Shown: piece after piece, positions 1 through 8,411 of the stretch
Numbering within the stretch: position 1 is the stretch's first letter
Layout: each line of letters starts with the position of its first letter
Origin: an uncultured Neglectibacter sp.
Lineage (GTDB): Bacteria; Bacillota; Clostridia; Oscillospirales; Acutalibacteraceae
NCBI GenBank assembly: GCA_904374805.1
Contig: CAJFEW010000025.1
Location: forward strand, 1-38,691
DNA length: 38,691 nt
Direction: 5' to 3'
Made by a program: the position numbers and the translations under genes
Notes under the pieces: model-generated
The model's input: the letters and a program-made list of their open reading frames with translations, nothing else
Told to the model about the DNA's origin: nothing
The model's database searches: none

Positions 1-144
1 AGAATAAATGGGGCGCGGAGCAGCGCTCCACAACTGGAAACCAAGACACGAAACCCAGGGAAACAGCGGCCCCTGGCCGCGCCTTTCCCGACTGGCCCCT
101 GCGGGAACAGACGGCCCCGCCAAACCAGCGATACAACCAACCCA
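1..144. other. Left-edge segment, no recognisable gene
   Basis: No reading frame here has both a plausible ribosome binding site and a recognisable protein. A short plus-strand open frame from position 8 has no Shine-Dalgarno sequence and a composition typical of random GC-rich DNA. The terminator that follows at 145-177 suggests that this is the 3' untranslated part, or the extreme 3' end, of a plus-strand gene lying mostly outside the window. Confidence 0.4.
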
Positions 145-177
145 AAAAGGCCCGGACCTCCCGGGCCTTTTGCTTTT
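145..177 (+). terminator. Rho-independent terminator of an off-window gene
   Basis: AAAAGGCCCGG (145-155) pairs perfectly with CCGGGCCTTTT (161-171) around a 5-base loop and is followed by the T-rich tail GCTTTT. The strength and orientation fit termination of a plus-strand transcript entering from the left. It insulates the asparaginase promoter just downstream. Confidence 0.85.
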
Positions 178-204
178 CCCCTTCCCTCCCCGGGGATTTT
201 AAGG

Positions 205-210
205 TATAAT
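205..210 (+). promoter_or_regulatory. -10 element upstream of ansA
   Basis: A consensus TATAAT sits 29 bases upstream of the asparaginase start codon and just downstream of the terminator at 145-177. No good -35 hexamer is visible at 16-18 bases spacing. This is therefore a probable rather than certain promoter for the four-gene plus-strand unit. Confidence 0.5.
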
Positions 211-239
211 AGTCCTGACAAACGGGAGGGTACATCCAA

Positions 240-1217
240 ATGAAGCATCTTCTTCTCATCGCTACCGGGGGCACCATCGCCTCCCGCCACACCGCAGAGG
301 GCCTGGCCCCCCGCATCACTCCGGAGGAACTTTTAAGCTACGTCCCCGACGCAGCCTCCTTCTGCTCCATCGACACCGTGCAGCCCATCAACCTGGACTC
401 CACCAACATCCGGCCGGAGCACTGGCTGCTGCTGGCCAGCCTCATTGAAGAACACTACGACCACTACGACGGCTTTGTCCTCTGCCACGGCACGGACACC
501 CTGGCCTACACGGCCTCCGCTCTGTCCTACCTGCTGCAGCACACGGCCAAGCCCATTGTCCTCACCGGGGCCCAGCGCTCCATCGACGAGGACACCACCG
601 ACGCCAAGGTGAACCTGCTGGACGCCCTGCGCTATGCCTGCGCCGGAGACAGCGGGGTGTGCATCGTCTTTGGCAGCCACGTGATCGCCGGCACCCGGGC
701 CCGAAAGTCCCGCACCAAAAGCTACAACGCCTTTACCAGCCTGAACTTCCCCGACCTGGCCAGCGTCCACGAGAGCCGGGTGGTGCGCTATATTCCCTAC
801 GAGCCCCAGGGGGAGCCGGTGTTCTACCACAAGCTGAACACCCGGGTGTTCCTGCTGAAGCTGACCCCAGGCATGGACCCCGCCGCCTTTTCCGCAGCTG
901 GACAGCTGTGCGACGGGCTCATCATCGAAAGCTACGGCATGGGGGGCATCCCCGACGTGTATTTGGAGGAGCTGGACAAGCTGATCCGCCAGGGGAAAAC
1001 CGTCATCATGGCCACCCAGGTGCCCCAGGAGGGCAGCGACCTCTCCGTCTACCAGGTGGGAAAACATGTGAAAGAGCGCTATCACCTGCTGGAGACCTAC
1101 GACATGACCTTGGAAGCCACGGTGACCAAGCTGATGTGGGCCATGGGCCAAACCAGCGATCCCCAGGAAATCCGCCGGCTGTTCTGCACCACCGTCAACT
1201 ACGACATGCTGTTTTAA
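240..1217 (+). CDS. ansA: L-asparaginase, type I (cytoplasmic)
   Basis: Hydrolyses L-asparagine to aspartate and ammonia. The 325-residue protein has both family signatures: TGGTIAS at residues 9-15 and HGTDT at residues 83-87, which contain the two catalytic threonines of the asparaginase/glutaminase family. There is no signal peptide, and the length fits the cytoplasmic AnsA type rather than the secreted type II enzyme. The ATG at 240 follows GGGAGGG (224-230) with nine bases spacing. Only 33 bases separate it from the downstream ABC-importer lipoprotein gene, so co-transcription is likely, although a functional link between asparagine breakdown and iron or cobalamin uptake is not obvious. 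Family assignment is secure; the role in nitrogen supply is inferred from the family. Confidence 0.95.
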   Translation: MKHLLLIATGGTIASRHTAEGLAPRITPEELLSYVPDAASFCSIDTVQPINLDSTNIRPEHWLLLASLIEEHYDHYDGFVLCHGTDTLAYTASALSYLLQHTAKPIVLTGAQRSIDEDTTDAKVNLLDALRYACAGDSGVCIVFGSHVIAGTRARKSRTKSYNAFTSLNFPDLASVHESRVVRYIPYEPQGEPVFYHKLNTRVFLLKLTPGMDPAAFSAAGQLCDGLIIESYGMGGIPDVYLEELDKLIRQGKTVIMATQVPQEGSDLSVYQVGKHVKERYHLLETYDMTLEATVTKLMWAMGQTSDPQEIRRLFCTTVNYDMLF

Positions 1218-1250
1218 CCACATTCCCTGTACCCTAGAAAGGACGTATGT

Positions 1251-2297
1251 ATGAAACGGATTTTACCCCTTTTTCTAGCCCTGGCTCTGCTTCTCACCGG
1301 CTGCACGGCGGTCGTTTTCACCACAGAGTCCACCAGCCAGACGGCCTCCCAGGTGGACAGCTCCTCTCCGGCAAGCGCCCAGGAGAGCGGGCTGGAGAGC
1401 GCCCCCAGCAGCTCTTCTTCCCCGCAGACAGACGCCGAGGAGATCTCCCTCACCGACTCCAACGGCACGCAAATCACCTTGCACACCCGCACGCCCCGGG
1501 TGGTGGCGGCCTATGGCTCTTTTGCAGAGGCCTGGCTGCTGGCCGGCGGGGAGCTGGTGGGCGTCACCCAGGACGCCCTGGAACAGCGGGACCTGGGCCT
1601 GCCCGAGGACATGGCCGTGGTGGGCACCGTAAAGGAACCCAACGCCGAGGAGATCATCGCTTTGGAGCCGGACCTGGTGTTGCTGGCCAGCGACATCACC
1701 GCCCAGGCGGACATCCGGGACGTGCTGGAGAACGCCGGGATTTCCTGCGCCGCTTTCCAGGTGGACACCTTTGCGGACTATAAGATCATGATGGAACAGT
1801 TTTGCGGCGTCACCGGCCGGGACGACCTGTTTGAGGAAAACGTCACCCAGGTAGAAGAGCAGATCCAAGAGGTTCAGGCAACGGCTGCCCTGTCCAGCAG
1901 CACCCGGCCCAGCGTGCTGCTGATTCGGGCCTTCTCCACAGGCATCAAAGCCAAAACCGACGACGAGCTGGCCGGGGTCATCCTGCAGGACCTGGGTGCC
2001 CACAACATCGCCGACGACCACCCCTCCATGCTGGAGGATCTGAGCCTGGAGGAGGTCATCGCCGCAAACCCGGACTACATCTTCGTCACCACCATGGGGG
2101 ACGAGCAAAAGGCCCTGGAGTACTTAAACGGCCTCATCGACCAGAACCCCGCCTGGTCCCAGCTTTCCGCCGTGCAGGAGGACCGGTACATTGTGCTGCC
2201 CAAGGATTTGTTCCACTACAAGCCCAACAACCGCTGGGGGGAGAGCTACCAGTACCTGGGGGAAATCCTCTACCCGGTGTTCTTTGATGAAGCGTAA
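1251..2297 (+). CDS. ABC importer substrate-binding lipoprotein, iron-siderophore/cobalamin type
   Basis: Extracellular solute-binding component of a type II ABC importer. The 348-residue precursor begins with a lysine/arginine and leucine-rich signal peptide ending in a lipobox (LLTGC, lipidated Cys18). A Ser/Gln/Glu-rich linker of about 40 residues follows. The rest reads as the two-lobed helical-backbone fold of the BtuF/FhuD/FecB family (for example PRVVAAYG near residue 83 and EPDLVLLAS near residue 140). The next two genes encode the matching permease and ATPase, so the three form one transporter. Substrate is not readable from sequence: ferric siderophore, heme and cobalamin importers share this fold. 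The gene overlaps the permease gene by 11 bases, indicating translational coupling. Confidence 0.9.
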   Translation: MKRILPLFLALALLLTGCTAVVFTTESTSQTASQVDSSSPASAQESGLESAPSSSSSPQTDAEEISLTDSNGTQITLHTRTPRVVAAYGSFAEAWLLAGGELVGVTQDALEQRDLGLPEDMAVVGTVKEPNAEEIIALEPDLVLLASDITAQADIRDVLENAGISCAAFQVDTFADYKIMMEQFCGVTGRDDLFEENVTQVEEQIQEVQATAALSSSTRPSVLLIRAFSTGIKAKTDDELAGVILQDLGAHNIADDHPSMLEDLSLEEVIAANPDYIFVTTMGDEQKALEYLNGLIDQNPAWSQLSAVQEDRYIVLPKDLFHYKPNNRWGESYQYLGEILYPVFFDEA

Positions 2298-3306
2298 AAC
2301 GACCCTGGGGCTCGGGGGGCTGGGACTGCTGGTGGTGGCAAGCGCAGCCCTGGGCGCGGCGGTGGGCTCCACGGTCATCGACCTGCCTGCTGCCCTCTGG
2401 GAACTGCTGGCCGGAGAGGCCTCCTCTCCGGACGCCCGGATTCTGCTCCACGTGCGGCTGCCCCGGGTGTGCGCCTCCCTGCTGTGCGGGTCCGCCCTGG
2501 CGGTCAGCGGCATGCTGATTCAGGCGGTGCTCTCCAACCCTTTGGCCTCCCCCAACGTGATCGGCGTCAACGCGGGAGCGGGGTTTTGCACCTTTCTGGC
2601 CATGGCCATAGCCCCCGGCATGGCGGGAGCGGCGCCCTTGGGAGCCTTTATAGGGGCCCTGACGGCCACCTTGCTTGTGTACGCCGTGGCGGCAGGGGCA
2701 GGCGCTGGCAAGCTGACCATCATTCTGGCCGGGGTGGCGGTGAGCAGCATTTTCACCGCGGGCACCAACACCATTAAGACCTTTTTTCCGGACACCCTCT
2801 ACAACGGCAGCACCTTTTTGATCGGCGGGTTCTCCGGGGTGAGCTTTGCAAACTTGTCCCCCGCCTGGCTGATGATTCTCCCAGCTTTGGGGCTGGCCTG
2901 GCTGCTGGCCCGGCCCACGGACGTGCTCTGTCTGGGGGAGGAGACCGCCCACAGCCTGGGCCTTCCCGTCAAAGCCACCCGCTTTGGGCTCATCCTCATC
3001 GCCTGTGTGTTGGCAGGGGCAGCGGTGAGTTTTTCCGGACAGGTGAGCTTTGTGGGACTGCTGTGCCCCCACATGGTCCGGCGGCTGTTCGGCCAGGGGC
3101 GGCACCGGGTGCTGCTGCCTGCGGCGGCCCTGCTGGGGGCCAGCTTCGTCACCCTGTGCGACCTGTTGAGCCGGGTGCTTTTCGCCCCCTATGAAATCCC
3201 CGTGGGCATTCTGCTCAGCTTTTTGGGCGGACCCTTCTTCCTGTTCCTGCTGATCAAACAGCGCCGCCGGCCCCTGCCGGGGAGAAGGAGGGGATCCCAT
3301 GATTGA
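2287..3306 (+). CDS. ABC importer permease, FecCD family
   Basis: Membrane-spanning subunit of the iron/cobalamin-type importer, expected to work as a homodimer. Starting at the ATG at 2287 gives 339 residues, the usual FecCD length, with a hydrophobic helix immediately after MKRKTT. Typical family stretches are present: LLCGSALAVSGMLIQAVLSN early (the region that contacts the binding protein and couples to the ATPase) and VGLLCPHMVRRLFG near the C terminus. The open frame extends further upstream to 2191, but that part lies inside the lipoprotein gene and reads as non-protein-like sequence, so 2287 is preferred. The gene overlaps the lipoprotein gene by 11 bases and the ATPase gene by 8 bases. 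Confidence 0.92.
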   Translation: MKRKTTLGLGGLGLLVVASAALGAAVGSTVIDLPAALWELLAGEASSPDARILLHVRLPRVCASLLCGSALAVSGMLIQAVLSNPLASPNVIGVNAGAGFCTFLAMAIAPGMAGAAPLGAFIGALTATLLVYAVAAGAGAGKLTIILAGVAVSSIFTAGTNTIKTFFPDTLYNGSTFLIGGFSGVSFANLSPAWLMILPALGLAWLLARPTDVLCLGEETAHSLGLPVKATRFGLILIACVLAGAAVSFSGQVSFVGLLCPHMVRRLFGQGRHRVLLPAAALLGASFVTLCDLLSRVLFAPYEIPVGILLSFLGGPFFLFLLIKQRRRPLPGRRRGSHD

Positions 3307-4060
3307 ACTGCGCCACGTGACCGCCGGATACCCAGGCCACCTGGTGCTGGAGGACGTCAGCTTGACGCTCCCCTCCGGGAAGATCACCGCCTTGATCGGC
3401 CCCAACGGCTGCGGGAAGACCACGCTGCTCCGCGCTGCCTGCGGCCTGCTGCCCCTGGCGGGAGGACAGATTTTCTTCGGCGGCCGGGAGCTGGGCCAGT
3501 TCCGCCGCCGGGAATTTGCCCGGCTGGTGGCCCTTTTGCCCCAAACCCGAGATGTGCCCGCCATCCGGGTGGAACAGCTGGTGGCCCACGGCCGCTATCC
3601 CCACCTGAGCTTCGGCCGGGACCTGACCCAGGCCGACCGGGAGAAGATCCGCTGGGCTATGGAAGTCACCGGCACCACCGCCCTCCAAAACAAGGAGCTC
3701 TCTCAACTCTCCGGCGGAGAACGGCAGCGGGTGTATCTGGCCATGACCCTCTCCCAGGACACGGACATCCTCTTTTTGGACGAGCCCACCACCTATTTGG
3801 ACATCGGCCAAAAGTATGAGATGCTGGAGCTGATCGCCCGGGTCAACGCCTTGGGAAAAACGGTGGTCATGGTCCTCCATGACCTGTCCCTGGCCTTCTC
3901 CTACAGCCACCAAGTGTTGGTGCTGGAACAGGGAAAAATCGCCGCCCAGGGGGAGGCCCAGCCGGTGTTTGACAGCGGCGTGCCCGCCCGGGTGTTTGGA
4001 GTTTCCTCCCAGCGCATCACCCTAGACGGTCGTAAAGAATACCTGTTTCTCCCCCATTGA
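3299..4060 (+). CDS. ABC importer ATP-binding protein, FecE/BtuD type
   Basis: Energises the importer encoded by the two preceding genes. The 253-residue protein has a complete ABC nucleotide-binding domain: Walker A GPNGCGKTT (residues 34-42), Q-loop near LLPQTRD (79-85), signature LSGGERQ (137-143), Walker B ILFLDEP (157-163) and switch histidine H194 in VLHDL. All catalytic positions look intact. The start codon lies within the end of the permease gene (8-base overlap). It is the last gene of the unit and is followed five bases later by a strong hairpin terminator. Confidence 0.95.
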   Translation: MIELRHVTAGYPGHLVLEDVSLTLPSGKITALIGPNGCGKTTLLRAACGLLPLAGGQIFFGGRELGQFRRREFARLVALLPQTRDVPAIRVEQLVAHGRYPHLSFGRDLTQADREKIRWAMEVTGTTALQNKELSQLSGGERQRVYLAMTLSQDTDILFLDEPTTYLDIGQKYEMLELIARVNALGKTVVMVLHDLSLAFSYSHQVLVLEQGKIAAQGEAQPVFDSGVPARVFGVSSQRITLDGRKEYLFLPH

Positions 4061-4064
4061 ACGC

Positions 4065-4100
4065 AAGAGCCGCTGCAACTTCGCAGCGGCTCTTGGACTT
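4065..4100 (+). terminator. Rho-independent terminator after the ABC importer
   Basis: AAGAGCCGCTGC (4065-4076) and GCAGCGGCTCTT (4083-4094) form a perfect 12-bp stem with a 6-base loop. The T-run after it is modest (GGACTTTT). It begins five bases after the ATPase stop codon. Confidence 0.8.
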
Positions 4101-4183
4101 TTCGGCAGGGGCGCCGTCCCCCTTTCCCTCCCCCACAAACGCAAGAAAACCGCGGCGCGCTCTGGTGGGGGAGGACGCCTTTG

Positions 4184-4192
4184 TGTTATACT
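4184..4192 (+). promoter_or_regulatory. Extended -10 promoter upstream of proC
   Basis: TGT-TATACT (4184-4192) is an extended -10 element. It lies about 115 bases upstream of the proC start and after the terminator of the previous unit. No convincing -35 is seen, which is common for extended -10 promoters. The leader between it and proC shows no recognised regulatory RNA. Confidence 0.5.
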
Positions 4193-4306
4193 AGATCCAG
4201 AGCGTTTTAAAAACGTGAAAAAGGGAAAAGGGCTGTTTTTCATACAGGCCCCACAGATGGGGCACGGCCCGCCCCCCATTCACAAGGGAGAAAGGAAGAT
4301 GGCACA

Positions 4307-5101
4307 ATGGCACAATGCACCCTGGGATTTATCGGATTTGGAAACATGGCCCAAGCTATGGCGAAGGGCTTTTTGCAGCACGGCAACGGGGAGGGCCTCC
4401 AGCTGTGCGCCTGCGCCAAGCGCTGGGAAAAGCTCCAGCAAACCACAGGGGCCCTGGGGGTGGTCCCCTGCCAGAGCGCCCAAGAGGTGGTGGACCGCAG
4501 CCAAGTGGTCATCCTGGCGGTGAAGCCCCACCTGATTGAGGAAGTCCTGGCCCCTCTGGGGGAGAGCCTGGGGGGCAAAATCCTGCTGTGTGTGGCGGCA
4601 GGCTGGCCCTACGCCCGGCTGGAGCAGGCGCTCCCCGCCGGAGTCCATCACCTGAGCCTGATGCCCAACACCCCTGTCTCCGTGGGGGAGGGTGTGGTCC
4701 TGTTGGAGGAGGAGCACTCCCTGACGCCGGAGGAACTCCGGCAGGTACAGGCCCTGCTGGGCTGCCTGGGCACCGTGGAGACCGTCTCCACCCAACAGCT
4801 GTCCATCGCCGGGACCTTGGCCGGCTGCGGGCCTGCTTACGCGGCCATGTTTCTGGAAGCCCTGGGGGACGCCGGAGTCCTGCATGGCCTGCCCCGGGAC
4901 CTTTCCTACCGGCTGGCCGCCCAAATGCTGGCGGGCACGGGAAAACTGCAGCTGGAAACGGGAGAGCACCCGGGCCGCCTGAAGGACGCTGTGTGCTCCC
5001 CAGGGGGCACCACCATTGTGGGGGTGGCCGAGTTGGAGCGGAGAAATTTCCGGGGCGCGGTGATCTCCGCCATTGACGCCGTGCAACACAAGGGAAAATA
5101 A
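4307..5101 (+). CDS. proC: Pyrroline-5-carboxylate reductase
   Basis: Catalyses the last step of proline synthesis, reducing 1-pyrroline-5-carboxylate to L-proline with NAD(P)H. The 264-residue protein begins with a Rossmann dinucleotide-binding motif (GFIGFGNMAQ, residues 7-16). It carries the family C-terminal signature region (LKDAVCSPGGTT followed by a helix ending in RRNFRGAVISAI). The central MPNTPVSVGEGV is also typical. Two other ATGs lie exactly eight bases either side (4299 and 4315) because ATGGCACA is tandemly repeated at the start; only 4307 is in frame with the protein. The ribosome binding region AAAGGA (4291-4296) is ten bases from 4307. It appears to be a single-gene unit; no clear hairpin terminator follows. 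Confidence 0.95.
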   Translation: MAQCTLGFIGFGNMAQAMAKGFLQHGNGEGLQLCACAKRWEKLQQTTGALGVVPCQSAQEVVDRSQVVILAVKPHLIEEVLAPLGESLGGKILLCVAAGWPYARLEQALPAGVHHLSLMPNTPVSVGEGVVLLEEEHSLTPEELRQVQALLGCLGTVETVSTQQLSIAGTLAGCGPAYAAMFLEALGDAGVLHGLPRDLSYRLAAQMLAGTGKLQLETGEHPGRLKDAVCSPGGTTIVGVAELERRNFRGAVISAIDAVQHKGK

Positions 5102-5151
5102 GATATTTTTCCTATTTTCTCTGAAAAAAGGATGATTTTTTTAGAAGAAAT

Positions 5152-5160
5152 TGGTATAAT
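5152..5160 (+). promoter_or_regulatory. Extended -10 promoter upstream of pap
   Basis: TGG-TATAAT (5152-5160) is a perfect extended -10 element preceded by an A/T-rich stretch. It lies about 100 bases upstream of the pap start codon, so the transcript should have a leader of about 90 bases. Confidence 0.65.
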
Positions 5161-5259
5161 AGGGGTATTCTAATTTTCCTGGGAACAGGCCGGCCTTCCG
5201 CTGGGAGCCCTTCCCCCGGCGAGACCGCCTCTGCCTGGGATTCACTGAGGTGACTGTCA

Positions 5260-6729
5260 ATGCTGAAAAATTGGATACGCCCGGAAAAGCCCGACGGGGA
5301 GGAGATCAAGCAGCGCCTGAAAGCGGCGCAGGAAAAGCTGGAGGAGCAGCAGATGAAGCTCAAGGAGCGCAAACTCCCTGTGCTGGTGCTCATTGAGGGC
5401 TGGGGCGCCGCCGGCAAGGGCAGCTCCATCGGGCAGATCATCCGCAACATCGACCCCCGTTTTTTCAAGGTGTTCACCATGCCCGCCAGCCCCACCGAAG
5501 AGGAGAGCCGCAAGCCTTTCCTCTACCGGTTTTTTGAAAAGATTCCCGAGGCCGGCAAGTTCACCTTTTTGGATTCCGGCTGGATGAACCAGATCATGGA
5601 GGAGCGCCTGAGCGGCCAGCTGGATGACAAGGCCTACACCCAGCGGGTGGAAAGCGTCAAGCACTTTGAGCGGACCCTCACTGACAACGGTTACCTGGTG
5701 CTGAAGTTCTTTTTCCACATCAGCAAAAAGGAACAGGAAACCCGCCTGGAAAACCTGCTGGGGGACAAGGACACCGCCTGGCGGGTGAGCAAGGGGGATC
5801 TGTGGCAAAACCGCCACTACGACCAGTGCCTGGAGACCTTCGACCGGTATTTGGACGACACCAACACCCCCAGCGCCCCCTGGTACATTGTGGACTCCAA
5901 GTCCAAAAAATTTGCAGAGCTGCAGGTGATGGAAACCCTGTGCGTGGGCATTGAAACCGCCCTGCACAACGAGAGCCTGGCGGTGCCTCTGCTGCAAAAC
6001 GTCTTCCCCCTGGTGAAGATGCCCAAGCTCAAGGACGTGCCCCTGGACAAGACCCTTTCCGAAACCGAGTACAAGCAGCAGCTGCGGGAACTGCAGGCCA
6101 AGCTGGGCAAGCTGCACAACCGGCTGTACCGCAAGCGGGTGCCGGTGATTATGGTTTACGAGGGCTGGGACGCCGCCGGCAAGGGGGGCAACATCAAGCG
6201 GGTCACCGGCGCCTTGGATCCCCGGGGCTTTGAGGTGCACCCCATCGCCAGTCCGGAACCCAAGGAAAAGGCCCGGCACTACCTGTGGCGCTTCTGGACC
6301 CGCCTGCCCAAAACCGGACACATCGCCATTTTCGACCGCAGCTGGTACGGCCGGGTGATGGTGGAGCGGCTGGAAGGCTTCTGCAGCGAAAACGACTGGC
6401 AGCGGGCCTACTACGAGATGAACGAGTTCGAGCAGGAGCTCCACAACTGGGGGGCTGTCATCTTGAAATTCTGGGTGCAGATCGACAAGGACACCCAGCT
6501 CGCCCGCTTCACCGACCGGCAGAACACCCCCTCCAAGCAGTGGAAGATCACCGACGAGGATTGGCGCAACCGGGAGAAGTGGGACCTGTATGAGCAGGCG
6601 ATAGATGAAATGCTCCAGAAGACCAGCACCACCTACGCCCCCTGGCACATTCTGGAATCTGTGGACAAGAAATACGCCCGCATCAAAGCCCTGCAGATTG
6701 TCATCGACGCCCTGGAAAAGGCCCTGTGA
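5260..6729 (+). CDS. pap: Polyphosphate:AMP phosphotransferase, two-domain PPK2 (class II)
   Basis: Uses inorganic polyphosphate to phosphorylate AMP to ADP. The 489-residue protein consists of two fused PPK2 domains, which is the class II architecture. Domain 1 (about 40-235) has Walker A EGWGAAGKGS (46-55) but a divergent second motif FLDSGWMN (103-110). Domain 2 (about 290-480) has Walker A EGWDAAGKGG (301-310) and the canonical FDRSWYGR (358-365). In characterised class II enzymes the C-terminal domain is the catalytic one, and the motif pattern here agrees. A charged Lys/Glu-rich helix (residues 10-38) precedes domain 1. The start follows GAGGTGA. It has its own promoter and terminator. 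No polyphosphate kinase 1 or exopolyphosphatase gene lies beside it in this window. Confidence 0.93.
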   Translation: MLKNWIRPEKPDGEEIKQRLKAAQEKLEEQQMKLKERKLPVLVLIEGWGAAGKGSSIGQIIRNIDPRFFKVFTMPASPTEEESRKPFLYRFFEKIPEAGKFTFLDSGWMNQIMEERLSGQLDDKAYTQRVESVKHFERTLTDNGYLVLKFFFHISKKEQETRLENLLGDKDTAWRVSKGDLWQNRHYDQCLETFDRYLDDTNTPSAPWYIVDSKSKKFAELQVMETLCVGIETALHNESLAVPLLQNVFPLVKMPKLKDVPLDKTLSETEYKQQLRELQAKLGKLHNRLYRKRVPVIMVYEGWDAAGKGGNIKRVTGALDPRGFEVHPIASPEPKEKARHYLWRFWTRLPKTGHIAIFDRSWYGRVMVERLEGFCSENDWQRAYYEMNEFEQELHNWGAVILKFWVQIDKDTQLARFTDRQNTPSKQWKITDEDWRNREKWDLYEQAIDEMLQKTSTTYAPWHILESVDKKYARIKALQIVIDALEKAL

Positions 6730-6771
6730 CCCATGCCTTTTCTCCGTAAAAAACCGTCTGTACAAATTCCG

Positions 6772-6813
6772 GCCCTTGCCCCCTCTTTTCGGGGATGCAA
6801 GGGCTGGTTTTTT
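6772..6813 (+). terminator. Rho-independent terminator of pap
   Basis: GCCCTTGCCCCC (from 6772) pairs with GGGG and GCAAGGGC (6791-6804) with one or two unpaired bases. It is followed by TGG and six T residues (6808-6813). It is oriented for the plus-strand pap transcript. Confidence 0.8.
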
Positions 6814-6827
6814 CCGTGGGAGAGGCT

Positions 6828-6863
6828 GCAAAAAGGGGCTGCCGCAGAGTGCGGCAGCCCCTT
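6828..6863 (-). terminator. Rho-independent terminator of the isomerase gene
   Basis: AAGGGGCTGCCGCA (6833-6846) and TGCGGCAGCCCCTT (6850-6863) form a perfect 14-bp stem with a 3-base loop. On the minus strand it is followed by TTTTTGC, so it ends the isomerase transcript that stops at 6878. Together with the pap terminator it separates the two convergent units. Confidence 0.88.
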
Positions 6864-6877
6864 GCTTCTCCTGGTTT

Positions 6878-8368
6878 TTAGGCGAAGGGATTTTCCGTCT
6901 TGTAGGGCAGAGAGGCGGGCTGGTTAAAGCCGATGTCCTCCACGCCCAAAAGCTTGAACAGTTCGAACAAAGCCTTGCCGTGATGGCCGAAGGCCACCGC
7001 CCCGTGGTGGGGATAGCGCTTCTCCAGAAGCACGTGGCGGTAGAACCGGCCCATCTCCGGAATGGCGAACACGCCGATGCCCCCGAAGGAGCCGGTGGGC
7101 ACAGGCAGCACTTCCCCTTGGGCCACATAGGCGCGCAGCTTCCCATCGGAGGTGCTCTGCAGCCGGAAGAAGGTGATGTCGCCGGGAGCGATGTCCCCCT
7201 CCAAGGTGCCCCGGGTGAAGTCCGGGTCGGAACCGGCAGGCTCCAGCAGCCGGTGCTGAATCAGCTGGTATTTCACAGCCCGGTCGGCGCACAGCTTGCA
7301 GCTGGGAGTGTTGCCGCAGTGGAAGCCCATAAAGGTGTCGGTGAGCTTATAGTCGTAACCGAACTTGCCGGCAATTTTCCCCTCATACAGGGAGGCGGGC
7401 ACGGAGTTGTTGATGTCCAGCAAAGTCACCGTGTCCCCGGAGACGCACAGGCCGATGTACTCGGACAGGGCGCCGTAAACATCCACCTCGCAGGCCACGG
7501 GAATGCCCCGGCTGGCCAGGCGGGAGTTGACATAGCAGGGCTCAAAGCCGAACTGGCTGGGGAAAGCGGGCCAACATTTGTCTGCAAAGGCCACATACTG
7601 GCGGCTGCCCTTGTGGTTCTCCGCCCAATCCAGCAAGGTCAGCTCAAACTGGGCCATGCGCTCCAGCAGGTCGGGATAGTATCGGCCCTCGCCCATCTCT
7701 TGGGCCATGTCGGCGCACACATCGGCAATGCGGGGATCCCCTGCGTGTTCCTTGTAGGAGACCAGCAGGTCCAGCTCGCTGTTTTCCTCAATCTCCACAC
7801 CCAGGTCGTACAGGCCCTGAATGGGAGCGTTGCAGGCGAAAAAGTCCTGGGGCCGGGGGCCGAAGGTGATGATCTTCAAATTCCGAACGCCCAGAACCGC
7901 CCGGGCGATGGGCACAAACTCCGCCATTTTCTCCGCAATCTCCGGAGCGGTGCCCACCGGGTATTCGGGGATGTAGCCGGCCAGGCCCCGCAGCCCCAGG
8001 TTGTAGGAGCAGTTGAGCATGCCGCAGTAGGCGTCTCCCCGGCCATTGATCAGGTCCCCGTCCCCCTCGGCAGCCGCCACAAACATGCAGGGGCCGTCAA
8101 AGTACTTGGCGATGAGGGTCTCCGGAGTTTCCGGGCCAAAGTTGCCCAGAAACACGGTCAAAGCGTTGCAGCCGGCCTTTTGGACTTCCTCCACAGCGGC
8201 CAGCATGTCCTTTTCGTTTTCCACGGTGGTTTGGGCCTCGTAGACGTCCAGACCACGGGCGGCGCAGGCTGCCACCACGGCGGCCCGGCGGCTTTGAGAA
8301 AGGGCAATGGGGAAACAGTCCCGGGAGACTGCCACAAGGCCCAGTTTTACCTGAGGGATATTGGTCAT
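6878..8368 (-). CDS. L-fucose/L-arabinose isomerase family protein
   Basis: Predicted aldose-ketose isomerase of the fucose/arabinose isomerase superfamily, 496 residues, cytoplasmic. Family-typical stretches are FLGNFGPETPET in the N-terminal domain and CEVDVYGALSEYI, LLDIN and GFHCGNTPSCKLC toward the C-terminal half. In this family a Glu and an Asp in this region plus a C-terminal His bind the metal and catalyse the reaction; the Glu and Asp candidates are present. The start ATG follows GGGAGGAA with a good spacing. Members of this family act on different sugars (L-fucose, D-arabinose, L-arabinose and sulfoquinovose-type substrates). No sugar kinase, aldolase or transporter adjoins it to settle the substrate, so I give no symbol. 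Transcribed alone from 8447-8475. Confidence 0.85.
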   Translation of the reverse strand: MTNIPQVKLGLVAVSRDCFPIALSQSRRAAVVAACAARGLDVYEAQTTVENEKDMLAAVEEVQKAGCNALTVFLGNFGPETPETLIAKYFDGPCMFVAAAEGDGDLINGRGDAYCGMLNCSYNLGLRGLAGYIPEYPVGTAPEIAEKMAEFVPIARAVLGVRNLKIITFGPRPQDFFACNAPIQGLYDLGVEIEENSELDLLVSYKEHAGDPRIADVCADMAQEMGEGRYYPDLLERMAQFELTLLDWAENHKGSRQYVAFADKCWPAFPSQFGFEPCYVNSRLASRGIPVACEVDVYGALSEYIGLCVSGDTVTLLDINNSVPASLYEGKIAGKFGYDYKLTDTFMGFHCGNTPSCKLCADRAVKYQLIQHRLLEPAGSDPDFTRGTLEGDIAPGDITFFRLQSTSDGKLRAYVAQGEVLPVPTGSFGGIGVFAIPEMGRFYRHVLLEKRYPHHGAVAFGHHGKALFELFKLLGVEDIGFNQPASLPYKTENPFA

Positions 8369-8411
8369 TTGTAATTCCTCCCCTATTGAAAATCTTACAT
8401 GTAAATGCTGC

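Noticed and set aside
2134-3564. Minus-strand open frame of 476 codons opposite the ABC importer
   Set aside because: Antisense to three overlapping genes with clear domains; composition is non-protein-like.
5257-7146. Minus-strand open frame of 629 codons opposite pap
   Set aside because: It is a reverse-complement shadow of pap and the isomerase end; no motifs or start signals.
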